64,000 bases of DNA from Blastocystis hominis. Lineage: Eukaryota; Sar; Bigyra; Opalinata; Blastocystidae. The stretch lies in assembly GCF_000151665.1 (NCBI RefSeq), contig NW_013171815.1:1253153-1317152 (forward strand), given 5' to 3'. The translations under genes were made by a program, and so were the position numbers. Below are positions 9,503 to 21,134 of this stretch, one piece after another. Positions within the stretch are counted from its first letter, which is position 1. Each line of letters starts with the position of its first letter. The notes under the pieces are model-generated. The model had not been told where the DNA came from and ran no database searches. It saw only the letters and a list, made by a program, of their open reading frames with translations.

Positions 9503-12500
9503 ATGAAATATTCTAATTGTAATAATAGTATTAGCATTTTTGCTATTTTGTTGCTGCTTCTTCAGATGGGATTGGGAGAAGAAGCCAACGATAACCGGGG
9601 CCAGTGCGTCCCTGGATTTTCTGGAATAGTCTGCTATCCCATTGACTGCTGTCATCGATTTGTGCAGTGTGTAAATGGAGTGATATATCCGCCGCAGGTA
9701 GATACGAATTCGTTTTTCAAAATAGTCTGTTGCTCCAGGTACTAACTGTAAAAACAACGAAATCGTTTTAGCAAGTGAATGCGGTAATGTTGAATGTCCC
9801 TCGGAACTACCTGACTGGGGAAGCGGTACTGGTGGGTCAGGAGGTTCTGGAGGTTCTGGGGATAATGGTAACAATGGTGGTGGAGACGGCAATTCTGGAG
9901 AAAACCCAGGAGCCGGAACAGATCCCTCAACAGGACAGTTTAACCTAAATACGACGAATCATGGAAAGTAAAACTAGTAAATCGCCTTTCAATTCTAGCT
10001 TTGCGCTTAATCTTAACCCTAATAACCTTATTAATGATGTTCAAAATGTGATGAGAGAAGCATCCTACGACGATGAATCCGCACATTCGCCCCTTTACAA
10101 AATGGGATGTAGCTTCCACCCACAATGGAGAAATCAGGTACTCGTCAAAATACACGATTGACAACCAGAACACTCAGATGTTTATTGGCCGTCCTGAAGG
10201 AACCTGTACTGTTAGCGTCACGACAGTGAAAATCCGATTACCAGATAAATACTTTGGTATGTTTTTAGCCTATGGCCAAGACCAATACGGAATATCGCCT
10301 CACACTATGATCGCTCTCGCGGCTAAGGAAACATTTGCTACCGCTTTATACCCGAATAACGACAACAGTTACTTTATTGTTGATGGTGAAGATGATTTTT
10401 TCGATACGCTTTCGAATGACAGTCTATTTATTGATGGAAATAAAGATGGCCCCTTCCAGGTGGAAACGCCAGCCATGGCAACCGATGTTTCTGTTCTTCC
10501 TCAGCGATTCTATTTTGGAGACTCCTCAACCCCCGAATCGCAGAGAAAGCCACAGTAATCAAGCATCGTGATAGTGATGACTAGATATCTCTCAGATAAC
10601 GAACTCCTCGTAGACTATAATAAGTTCAGAGAATACCACGACAGTGTTACGGGAGATTTCTATAAAGCTATCGTGTTATCCTGTCTGGATCTTCACTTCC
10701 GTCATAATATCATTATGCAGATGACGAAGCAGGGAATGCGGCCAGGATGGGATCTTCGAAAAGGAAATGAAGAGAGCGAAGATGCACTCGAATTCGCAGC
10801 TGCAATGTATACCTACAACCGAGGCCTCTGGAGCCAAATGGATATGTCGTCATGCACACCTGAAATGAATCCTATTACGGATTGCAAACTGGATGGATAT
10901 GGTGGCCACAGTACCGATATCAATGCTGCTTGTCAACTGCTCAATCAGGCGACAGAGGTTTACGATTTTTCAATTAGTTTGAATGATGTGATGTGGTTTA
11001 TCGAGAAACTGAAAGAAACATATCCCTATTCTTCTGTAGAAGGAATTCATGGAGCAATTCCTTGGGATACCATTCGCCAGAATGTCAGATCCATTTATCC
11101 CATCATTTTGAACCACCGAAAACAAAAATCACCCTCTGCTTCAGGAATTTCTTTCCGTTACGACTGGAGATTGATGCTTGCTGTAATCCGAGCGCACTTG
11201 CCGAAGAAGGAAGAATTTTACGGACCTACGCTTGAGTAAGAGAGAGAGAAATCAATCTAACAAATAGGAACATGGTGAGGTGGTCATTTATGAATCAGAT
11301 TTCTCCAGAGCCTCATGATTGGTCTTCGCTACCATCTAGTCAGCTGCGGAACTATTTAAAGCGATATGGAACGGTTTACAGCGATGATGATTCTTCTCAA
11401 ACTCCTGCACCTACATCACCTCCTACATCAAAACCCACTACGGCGCCTCCTACATCAAAACCCACTACGGCGCCTCCTACATCAAAACCCACTACGGCAC
11501 CTCCTACATCAAAACCCACTACGGCGCCTCCTACATCAAAACCCACTACGGCACCTCCTACATCAAAACCCACTACGGCACCTCCTACATCAAAACCCAC
11601 TACGGCACCTCCTACATCAAAGCCCACTACGGCACCTCCTACATTGCCTCCGCTTCCATATTGCGGAGATGGTAAATGCGATGAAGGAGAGACAGTATTC
11701 AATTGTCCCCAAGACTGTAAGAGTTACCCAGAAATGGAATTGCCTGCTCCTTCTTGTGAGGGGTTAGCAAATGGAGTCCACTGCTATCCACAAAATTGCT
11801 GCGACCGTTATTTCAGTTGTCTCAATGGAAGACTATTTGGACCAGTAGATCTACCAGCTGGCTACATTTGTTATGAGGGCTCTGAAATCGAAGCAAACGA
11901 TGCGCGCTGCAAGGGTGTCAGTTGTCCCAATGTGATTCCTGCCTCTTGCGGAGATGGCGTTTGTGAGATATATGAGAGTTGTAGCAGCTGTCCTGAAGAT
12001 TGTGGACCTTGTAACACAGATCCACCCCAGCCCGAACTTGAAGAATGCGGTCCGAATGATATCGGTTTTATTTGCTATCCTCACAACTGCTGCGGCTTTG
12101 TTCGTCAGTGTGTATATGGGGAGACATCTCCTGTTTATGCTGTTTTGGATGGAGGACTGTGCTACAATGGAAATATTATCGATAAGAATGCTGATGTTTG
12201 CAAGGGAATCAGCTGTGATATTGCTCCAGGAGCGTATTGTGGGAATGGAATATGCGACGAAAATGAAAATTGCTGGAATTGTCCTGAAGATTGCGGAGTT
12301 TGCCCTACTTCAGCTCCTACCTCAAAGCCCACTACGCCTCCTACTTCAAAGCCCACTACGCCTCCTACTTCAAAGCCCACTTCACCACCTACCTCTAAAC
12401 CCACAACAGCTCCCACGACTTCACCCACGACTCCACCATCTAATCGCGTGTTTTTGGGTTACTACACAAATTGGTCGCAGTATCGCGCTGGAACTTCCCA

Positions 12501-13785
12501 GTACTTCCCTGAAAATATCGATCCCACCAAGTTTACGCATCTTGTTTATGCTTTTGCTTACATCAAACGAGGAACCTGGGAGGTGGAGCAAGTGGAATGG
12601 AATGACGTGAATGAATGGCAGCCAACACAAGGTCTCTACTACCGATTCAACAGACACGTTCACTCCAGAAACCCCTCTTGCAAAACGTTATTGGCTTTCG
12701 GAGGATGGAATTTCAACTTCAAGGACGAATACAAAGATATCTTCACAACGATGGCCGAATCGGCTGAAAACCGAGCAAAGTGTATTAGTTCCATCATTAG
12801 CTGGGTGCGAAAGCATGAATTTGACGGAATTGATATCGATTGGGAATACCCAGCCAATGAACCCTTGGGAGGAAGACCCCAAGATTATGAAAACTATGTA
12901 TACTTCATTCGGGAATTGAGAGCAGCGATTGAAGCGGAGGCTGCCCGTACGGGAAAGCCGCGATTGCTACTGATTCTCGCGGTTGCTGCTGGATATGATA
13001 AAATCGAAGCTGGATACGATGTTCCGAATCTGGTGAATGAGGTTGATTTTGTGGATGTGATGGCTTATGATCTTCATGGACAGTGGGAGATGAAGACAGG
13101 AGCAGCGAGCGGTTTGTATCCTCCTTCCAACTACGAGCCGGGAACGTTGGAAGAGTACTACACGGGAGACTATGCCATCCAGACCTGGATTGCGAAAGGA
13201 ATGCCTCGAAACAAGATCGTCATGGGATTGGCTGCCTATGGACGAGGCTGGACACTTGCTAGTAGTGCTCCTGGTCAGGGAATCGGCGCAGAAGCAATTC
13301 GAGGATGTGAACCCATGAAAGACACACAGCAGGAGGGTGTGCTCAACTATATTGAAGCGCTAACGGTCATCGCTGCAGGAGGCCAGGTGACTTATGACGA
13401 AGCAACGACAACGATGTATGTGCAGAAAGGAGATCAATGGTACTCTTATGAAGATCCCTATTCCATTGTAAAGAAGGTTGACTACATCAAGGAGCAAGGA
13501 TTGCTGGGAGCTATGATCTGGGCTGTGGACAATGACGAATTCTATAACGGAAACCCGATCATTAGCGCCATCTATAACAATCTGTTTACTGCTACAGCTA
13601 GAGCAGGCGATGAGAATGGAAACAATGCATCGAAACCTTCTGTTTTTGGAATTGTCATGATGGTCATCGCGGTGGTTGCAGTGGTTGCAGTGGTGGCTAT
13701 GGGATACTTTATTTATCGAAGTCGGCATGTTGAACTGCCTATCGAAAAGAAACCCAAGGCGTTGAAACGCACAACCAGTATTTAA
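9503..13785 (+). CDS. Membrane-anchored fusion: chitin-binding-like modules, lysozyme-like domain and GH18 chitinase
   Basis: Five introns (28, 31, 31, 30 and 32 nt at 9698, 9968, 10138, 10555 and 11236) join six exons into exactly 1377 codons (1376 aa). Order: signal peptide (MKYSNCNNSISIFAILLLLL); Cys-rich CBM14-like module (CYPIDCC..QCVNG); Gly/Asn linker; a domain at about 190-500 with ISPHTMIALAAKET (candidate catalytic Glu246), GPFQVE (286-291) and YNRGLW (398-403), like the lysozyme/transglycosylase fold; eight PPTSKPTTA repeats; three CGDGxC..CPxDC modules alternating with two more CBM14-like modules; a second Thr/Pro linker; and GH18 with FDGIDIDWEYP (catalytic Glu about 1064). A transmembrane helix (about 1329-1353) and a basic 23-residue tail end it. 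It probably hydrolyses chitin or peptidoglycan-like glycan at the cell surface. The lysozyme-like assignment is inference; GH18 is firm. Confidence 0.88.
11419..11634 (+). repeat. 27-bp coding minisatellite (eight PPTSKPTTA units)
   Basis: Eight tandem 27-bp units with only third-position changes (GCG/GCA, AAA/AAG) encode a Thr/Pro linker suitable for O-glycosylation between the lysozyme-like and Cys-rich parts of the chitinase fusion. A related shorter tract lies at about 12313-12430. Confidence 0.9.
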
Positions 13786-14223
13786 CGTAACCTAATATTT
13801 AATTTCTTCATCGAAAGTATGTAAATATGTATTATTATTTCCATACCAGCATTGTTTGTTATGTCATAACAACTGAATCATTACAGCAAAAACATAAAAG
13901 TATTCAGAGGGTTTTGATGGCAATTATCAAATACTGATGATTTATAAAAGAAATTCTATCAAGTGAATTACGTCGATAAAACAAACAAATGATAATATCC
14001 ATTATACGCAATAGGATGCAATGAAACTCAATGAATAACATTTAAAATGAAATGACCCTGTTATTCCAATTCTTGGTAATAACCGCAACACCAAAAACGC
14101 TATTTATGTAATAAAATTTGATTAATCAGTCTATTTGAATATACATAAATACCGTAATAGATGTATAATTATCAAACTTGTGTAAAAACAATGCAACTAA
14201 TTTACAGATTGATTTTGATAAGA
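13786..14223. other. Convergent 3' region between chitinase fusion and LRR gene
   Basis: This holds TGTTTGTT on + at 13853-13860 (chitinase 3' end) and its complement AACAAACA at 13980-13987 (3' end of the - strand LRR gene). The remainder is AT-rich untranslated sequence with no gene seen. Confidence 0.5.
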
Positions 14224-17063
14224 TCAGCAAAGATGGAAGAAACATCTGTGAATCAAATCAAATGTAAAAATATATACTCGAAATTGATTTCGATCGAACT
14301 TCTCTGAATGAATCAGGTAGAACAGCATTTTGAAGATTTGGAATATCTAAATATAAATAGTATTCATGATTTAAAACTACTTTCCAATATCACTACAACA
14401 TAATGTTTAAAGCTATTACCTATAGAATTGAGGGATGCTAAATCTGGAAGATCTACATAGTAATTCTTTTCGAATCATTTCTTCCCTACTTTTCATTTTC
14501 AACGAACATAAGTAATTATTCTCTATTCCACAAAGCGCCCATTTACCGAGTTGAATGGATTGTAATGATGGAAGATCTACATCAATCATTTCATTCGAAT
14601 TCATTCAATACTTTCCATTATTGTTGATAAAGGAGCACAGAATGTAAAACACCCAAATGTAATGGATTGTAGATTTGGAAGATCTAGGCATTCAAACATT
14701 TAATATTATATTAGTACCTCGAATCACAAATGAACTAAAACAGAAATTGTATGATTTCCTTCTAATATTCCCAATTTGAATGGATTGTAATTGTGGTAGA
14801 TTCTTCAATTCAAAGTCTCCAGCAAAATCACTGAAACTATATTCACCAATTTGAATGGATTCCAATGATTCACAATTCAATATGTGGAATGATTTTAATC
14901 TGCTACATCTTTTGGCAGATTTATCGTATTCTTTGGATTTCCAATCGATGATTTTCATTTCAGTAAATGAATTGATTCCGATTTTGATAGTTTTCAATCG
15001 ATTCAATCCATCGATTTCGAATCTTTGCACTGAGCCAAAACGGCCATCACCGATTTCGATTGTTTCTAATGAATCGAGATTATATAGACAGTATTCTTTA
15101 CTATTTCTAAATGCAAAATCACCTAATGTAATGGATTGTAGATTTGGAAGATCTATACATCATTCAAATATTCAATATCATATCAATACCTCGAATCACA
15201 AATGAACTAAAACAGAAATTGTATGATTTCCTTCTAATATTCCCAATTTGAATGGATTGTAATTGTGGTAGATTCTTCAATTCAAAGTCTCCAGCATAAT
15301 CACTGAAACTATATTCACCAATTTCTATTGATTCCAATGATTCACAATTCAATATGTGGAATGATTTCCATTTATCATCTCCCCAATCATTCTTATTCTG
15401 AGTGAATGAATTGATTCCGATTTTGATAGTTTTCAATCGATTCAATCCATCGATTTCGAATCTTTGCACTGAGCCAAAACGTTCATCACCGATTTCGATT
15501 GTTTCTAATGAATCGAGATTATATAGACAGTATTCTTTACTCTTTCCAAATGTATTATTACCTAATGTAATGGATTGTAGATTTGGAAGATCTATGCATT
15601 CAAACATTTAATATTATAGTAGTACCTCGAATCACAAATGAACTAAAACAGAAATTGTATGAATCACTTCCAATTGTCCCAATTTGAATGGATTGTAATT
15701 GTGGACAATTCTTCAATTCAAAGTCTCCTCCAAAATCACTGAAACTATATTCACCAATTTCTATTGATTCCAATGATTCACAATTCAATATGTGGAATGA
15801 TTTCCATTTATCACTTCCAAAATCATTCTTATTCTGAGTGAATGAATTGATTCCGATTTTGATAGTTTTCAATCGATTCAATCCATCGATTTTGAATCTT
15901 TGCACTTCAGAATAGCATTCATCTTCAAATATGATACATTGATTTTCATTTTCATATTTATACTTCTTACTCAATACTTTAGGTTCAAAATCTTTTGTTA
16001 CTAAGTCCGCTTGATATAGTCTCCCACGAATATAATCATATAATACTAATCCACAAATCATTACTGCTATTATTATTAACCACTGCCAGTATCTTGGTAT
16101 TGGTAAAATGAATGTCAATACAACAACACATAGCCCGAATATTACTGGAATTCCTGCAAATAACAATATATACTTTGATTGTGAATATCCATTCACCCAT
16201 TTTCCATCATATTCTATTTCATTGTTGTCATTATATGACGTTCCTAATCCATGTCGTTTTCCATTCAGAAATTCACCTTCATAAATCACATTCTGGCTTT
16301 CTTCATCATATTCCTTCCCATATTGTCGAGAAAATCCTTTCTCAATTGAACCACTATAATATCCTTCAAAACACTTTACACCATCTTTGTATTCTATCAT
16401 TTTATCATTTTCAAATCGATACAAAATCGATATTTCTTCATTGTTTTCCCAAATACTTACTCTTACAAGTAATCCCGATTCATAAAAGTAGCACAATCCT
16501 TCATTCATTCCATTTTCATTCTTTTGACATATCGAAATCACTTTTCCATTCCCATCCAATTCTTTCCAATAACCTTTCATTCCATCCATTCTTTCACAAT
16601 GATTGCCTCTACTTCCTTTTTCATACCTACCTTCAAATATCACATTCCCATTCTTATCATACTCTTTTCCTAGTCCCTGACGATATCCATCTTCAAGATT
16701 CCCTTCAAAATATAATTCGCCTGAATCATAATACAATTTACATTGTCCCTTTATCTCATTACTTCGATACTCGAATTCTGCTATTATCGTATTGTTTATT
16801 GTTTTGATAATAGCTTTCCCATTCAATTTCCCATTTCTTATCTTCGTTTGAATAGTATAACCTTGATGTGGAGAACCAATGTTCAGAATCACATTTTCAC
16901 TATCAATCTTTTCTATAGTACTAATGGGAAATTGATTAGTAATGCTCCAACTCCAAATATCTACCTCAAACCCCGATTCCTTTTCCAGGTCATGAGACAC
17001 GTTCAATGGTTCTATTTCGATAATATAACTTGATTGAATTCCAGAATTCGTAGATGAGTCCAT
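14224..17063 (-). CDS. MORN-repeat and leucine-rich-repeat membrane protein, family member 1
   Basis: From ATG 17063 (MDSSTNSGIQSS) the first exon encodes several MORN-like repeats (YDSGELYFEGNLEDGYRQGLG; GNVIFEGRYEKGS; VIYEGEFLNGKRHGLG) and then two adjacent transmembrane helices (LLFAGIPVIFGLCVVVLTFI; WLIIIAVMICGLVLYDYI). BspA-like leucine-rich repeats follow (LNRLKTIKIGINSF, CESLESIEIGEYSFSD, LPQLQSIQIGN). Downstream the same module of about 440 bp recurs twice more (15607-15172 and 15171-14692), each beginning after a short intron with the exon start DLPNLQSITLG. Small exons DLPSLQSIQLGKWALC and DIPNLQNAVLPDSFREV finish the gene near 14224. No signal peptide is seen. Function is unknown; surface or cortical scaffolding is speculation. 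Exon joins in the last 500 bp are uncertain. Confidence 0.7.
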
Positions 17064-18279
17064 AAATAATGATATTATGGCCAAAACCTCGAAAATGAAA
17101 CGAATCTCCTCTATTTGATTCCAGTATAATCCTTATTTCATTATCATACTCAAATTGTGCATATTTCTACTATTTACTATCATTTTGTGGATTGATATGT
17201 AATATATGACTATTTTTGTAAAGATTACACTATTTTTGTGAGTAACGAGAATGACTATTGTTTTCCAACAAATTGAGTATTGAATAGAATGTAGATAATA
17301 TGTAGATTGATAGAATTCGTTAAGATCGTCAAACTAGAACTACATTTGCTCGATTTGTATCAAAATGGTTTTGTAAGTGTGTAATACTATAATAAATATG
17401 GAAATAGACTTGTTGACAGTTATTCTAATAATATCTACTCTCAGTGTTGTGTTTTAGATGTAAGAATGCTGAGAGTGACAATTTCGTCATTCTAATATAC
17501 AATCCATATTCGAATTGTCATCCATGAATCTATGCTATGTTGGAGATGTGTAAATAGTTTGTAATTCAATGATATTTGAATCAAAGAATAGGATACATGT
17601 TATTTCCAATTTTGATGTTGGATAATAGTCGAATCGATTCAAACTATCCAATATACATTATTGATAAGCTGTTGTTACTGTTGTTGTCAATATTATCATG
17701 AGTATCATATATTATACATTATGGTGTGAATGATTCAACATAGCTCAAATCCTAAGGGTGATAAAATGACATGTGATATTGACTATTCTTGAAATTTGAT
17801 TGTATTGATGTCTATTTCGTTTCATGACTTGCTATACTTAGCGTTCTTCTGTCATAACTCATTTGAAAATAATAAAAATGATTTCGAACTTATTAATCGA
17901 TTGTTCACTTCATTTGTATGAACCAACCTAAGAATTCTAATTCAAAATGTACTGAAATCACACTTGATAGATATTCATTATGAATAATGACTTGATATCT
18001 AAATATGAGTGATTGATTGTATGAATTGTGATGATGCTAATAATAATAGATGGATCGATTCAAATCAAAATGAAGGATACATGGATATAAGTAGATTGAT
18101 CTTCATTTCGACTAATAAGAACGAAGTATTCTTATATTCGTATTGAACAGAATGGTTTGAAATAGGATGAATCCAAGAGACAATTGTAAATGATCAATGT
18201 TCAAAGAATGCCAAATGCTGATCATAATAACACTGAATTGATATAATAATTGTATTGGACTGTGATAATACTAAAGAAT
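17064..18279. other. AT-rich region upstream of LRR gene 1
   Basis: About 1.2 kb of AT-rich sequence without an open frame. Part of it may be the unrecognisable 5' portion of the decayed LRR copy that becomes evident from about 18280 onward. No RNA gene or transposon ends were seen. Confidence 0.4.
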
Positions 18280-18940
18280 GAAGTATCATCTATTTCATGT
18301 AGTGAATCAATTGAAAACTATCAATATCAATAATAATTCGTTCACTCAGAAAAAGAATTGATTTGGAAATGATAAATCGAAATCATTCCACACACTGAAT
18401 ACTTAATCATTGGAATCCATTCACATTGGTACAATCGAAAGTGCTTCGTTCGATGTCTATTCTATATCTTTTGTGATCAGAAGTATTGATATGATACAGA
18501 ATACATAATAATTAGATCTTCCAAATCCGTGATTCATTACATGTGGTAATTATGCGTTTGCTGCTTCCTCGTCAACTATTTTCAAAAGTATTGAATGAGC
18601 ATGAATAAAATGATATTCTAAATCTTCCATCATTACAATCCATTCAACTCGGTCTTGCAGTATTTTGTGGACAAAATAAAGATGGCTCAAGTTCATCATG
18701 TGTGCCTAATAATAATAATAAGAAGAAGAAGAAGAAGAAGATTATAATGATTTGAAATGATTGTATGCCGATCTTCCAATGCTAACAACGAATGATTCAA
18801 AAGATAAAGACACATTATCCATTCTTGTCGTTCAGTGACATTGGAAAGAAGTACTATATAGCGCGTGTTTATATCTTCATAAACTTTAAGTGTTAATTTG
18901 CCATGCCTGTTCAAGAAGTTCGATTGAAATTTCTCTAAAT
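18280..18940 (+). pseudogene. Decayed LRR-family copy in opposite orientation
   Basis: On the + strand, stretches match the LRR gene on the - strand nearly word for word at the DNA level: 18310-18355 corresponds to the segment for LKTIKIGINSFTQ, 18365-18440 to KSFHILNCESLESI, 18514-18540 to the exon start ATCTTCCAAATC, 18632-18655 to ATCTTCCATCATTACAATCC, and 18925-18940 to the terminal GAAGTTCGAT. The frames are broken by stops and indels (for example the CESL equivalent reads into TAA), so it cannot encode the family protein. It lies head-to-head with the intact gene. An (AAT)n(AAG)n microsatellite sits at about 18710-18741. Confidence 0.65.
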
Positions 18941-19239
18941 AGTATTGTTAGATTGATTTCTATTCATTTTCGGATGTTTCTCTCATCCTCGTTGATCTTG
19001 CTCATATCAGGTAGTACTCCATCGTATTTCCATGTGATACAACTCCCACATTACTGAATTGTATTATATATATATATTATTTCCATTTCCCAGTTTGATA
19101 CTCTCAGATCCAAGATTGTACTCGTTGATTCCATTCTATCATCTCTCGAATCTTTTCTTTCCTATCTACACCCTTTACCCAAATTCAAGCTCTTTTCTAT
19201 CATTCAAATCACCACTCCTTTCTCTACCATTTCATTCAT
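18941..19239. other. Spacer between LRR relic and GT61 gene
   Basis: Pyrimidine-rich spacer of about 300 bases. No gene, repeat array or RNA could be supported. Confidence 0.4.
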
Positions 19240-19247
19240 AACAAACA
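19240..19247 (-). terminator. 3'-end motif that creates the stop of the GT61-type gene
   Basis: TGTTTGTT on the - strand. The base 5 nt upstream (19252) is the T of an in-frame TGG codon, so cleavage and polyadenylation there give UAA after ...TIEKA. The encoded TGA lies beyond the motif. Confidence 0.65.
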
Positions 19248-19251
19248 ATCC

Positions 19252-21093
19252 ACGCCTTTTCTATAGTTACAGGATCACGATGATATTTGTTCTCAATTAC
19301 ATACAATCGAGCTTCCCACAAGTATTTTATTCCGTCATTCACACTCATATTAAAGTTCCGATCTCGGATTCCTTTATACTGGCATTCCGCACTTTTATCC
19401 TCTGCATCCTTACACTCCGGACCTCTCTCTCCTCTGGACTTGAATACCACGCCCTTCACTCCAATCGCCCTCGCGAATCGCTGATAGCACGACCAATACC
19501 AGTGAGGTGGATACGCTTCAATGAAGTAGCTGTGTCTTGTCATGAAAAGCATGTTCGCCACGCCCGTTCCGTGAACCGCGAACAGCACATCCGTTCCGAT
19601 CATTTGCTTGATTCGCTGATCGACCGGTAGCTCTTCCAGCACAATATCGTCGTACGTGTACTACATCCCATGCACTCCAATCCGCCTACATAGTCCAGCA
19701 GCTTCTGATTGATTCGCTGAACGAACTTGTCGTGGTTCTCGATCAACCGAATCGTCGGTCGCCGAACCAAAGTCAGCTTAAGCTTGCTGATTCGCGAAGT
19801 GGGAGGGAAATAGTTCGCATAAACGTACGCAGAGGCGCGGAAGAAATCGGCGGACAGTTCCGTTCCGATGAACGAGCCGCTTCCTTTGGGCTCCCAGTTC
19901 CGAATAAACGTCTATCCATGATTCATTCGACGCATTCTGACGATGATTCGATCGCAGAGCAGGTTGTGATTCGCACTGAGCTCCGGATCGGTGTAAGGAT
20001 GCAGCAGCGTGGGTCGATAATGCGACGGAAACATGCGGAGCAAAATGTCCAGCACTTGCCGATTCCACGCCGTAGGCACTTTTTCGCGCTGATTCGCCAC
20101 AACCAGCAGGCGCTTGAACTAGAGACACACAGAGGGAGGAAGGAGTACGGCAGGGAATTGCTCTGGGTGGAGGGCGATAGAAGCGAGATAGGAAGTGCCC
20201 TCCAGAAACTGGTAAGCGTTCCAGACAGAGCGAGGATGAGCCACTAGCAAACCCAGCGGTGTGGAGGGGAATTGCTTGTGGGGAATGGTCTGCTGAACCA
20301 GTTTGTATGCATTGACTAGGATGCAGACCAACCAAAACCCGTACAATAAAAGTCTTTCCACTTGTATTTCGTTAGAAGGTCCGTGATTTGCTTCTCTGAC
20401 TTCATGTACAACGTCACCTGACCGTTGCGGACATTGACACACGCGTTCGACACAAACACATAGTTCTTTGTATCCATAAATCGACTGTACCCGTTCGACC
20501 TACCTTTCAGTCCTCGCCAACTTCGAAATACTCCTTCCAAAACTTCTCCAACTCACTTTCCAGCGTCCTAGGCCTTATTTACACTCCCTGAACAAACTTG
20601 GAGGCATTCGCGTAGATTCGACTTTGGATCTCAGAAATATCGTCGTACCAATCTTCCTTCAGAAAGTCAATCCCCATTTTATCCTCCCACAACTCCCCTG
20701 TTTCATTATACACAAACTCCACCGGTTCATGCACTTTCTCGTCAAAGGCGTAGTCATAGGCCCAATTTGCAAACCGAGATTTCGCTATATCTGGAACAAC
20801 GTCTTCATGGGGCGTCTCTGTACTCGGGACGGAAAATAGCACTTCTTTCTTCGTATCAAACCCCTTCGTAGAGTAAAAAACAACAGGAACGTCATGTTTG
20901 CTAAACGCTCACCACTTTCCAGAATCCTATACACAAACACACCTTCCACTCTTTCTGGAGGCGCTGCCCATCTTTTGATCGTTTCCAGCGCTTTCTCCTC
21001 CACTTGTCCATAAATGAACAGCTTGAACTGATAAACCCAGAGAGCAGAGAGGATGGTGAAGATCACCAAGAAAAGAACCTGGTGAATTTGCAT
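19252..21093 (-). CDS. GT61-family glycosyltransferase, type II Golgi membrane protein
   Basis: GT61 enzymes (EOGT and plant xylosyl/arabinosyltransferases) add O- or N-linked sugars in the ER or Golgi. ATG 21093 starts MQIHQVLFLVIFTILSALWVYQF, a signal anchor. Luminal exons read HDVPVVFYSTKGFDTKKEVLFSVP, FANWAYDYAFDEKVHEP, TKNYVFVSNACVNVRNGQV, FPSHYRPTLLHPYTDPEL and KLKLTLVRRPTIRLIENHDKF. The last contains IGTDVLFAVHGTGVANMLFM, the conserved GT61 (DUF563) C-terminal motif. The exons lie in different frames separated by short introns, several of which (about 20440-20620) I could not place exactly. The stop is predicted to be made by polyadenylation. The start is only about 40 nt from the poly(A) site of the proteasome gene upstream. 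The donor sugar is unknown. Confidence 0.78.
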
Positions 21094-21122
21094 GACTTTA
21101 AAAATCTGCCAACTCCAGTTCA

Positions 21123-21130
21123 AACAAACA
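21123..21130 (-). terminator. 3'-end motif that creates the stop of the proteasome beta-1 gene
   Basis: TGTTTGTT on the - strand. The base 5 nt upstream (21135) is a T directly after the codons for ...MELRKD. Human PSMB1 also ends ...SLRKD, so the C terminus is conserved exactly where polyadenylation would create UAA. Confidence 0.8.
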
Positions 21131-21134
21131 CAAA

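Noticed and set aside
9503-11239. Treating the lysozyme-like exons as a gene separate from the chitinase
   Set aside because: A 32-nt intron (11236-11267) joins them in frame, total length is whole codons, and no 3' motif lies between.
11419-12430. Regular direct repeats that could suggest a CRISPR array
   Set aside because: Units are contiguous without unique spacers and are in-frame coding repeats of a eukaryotic gene.
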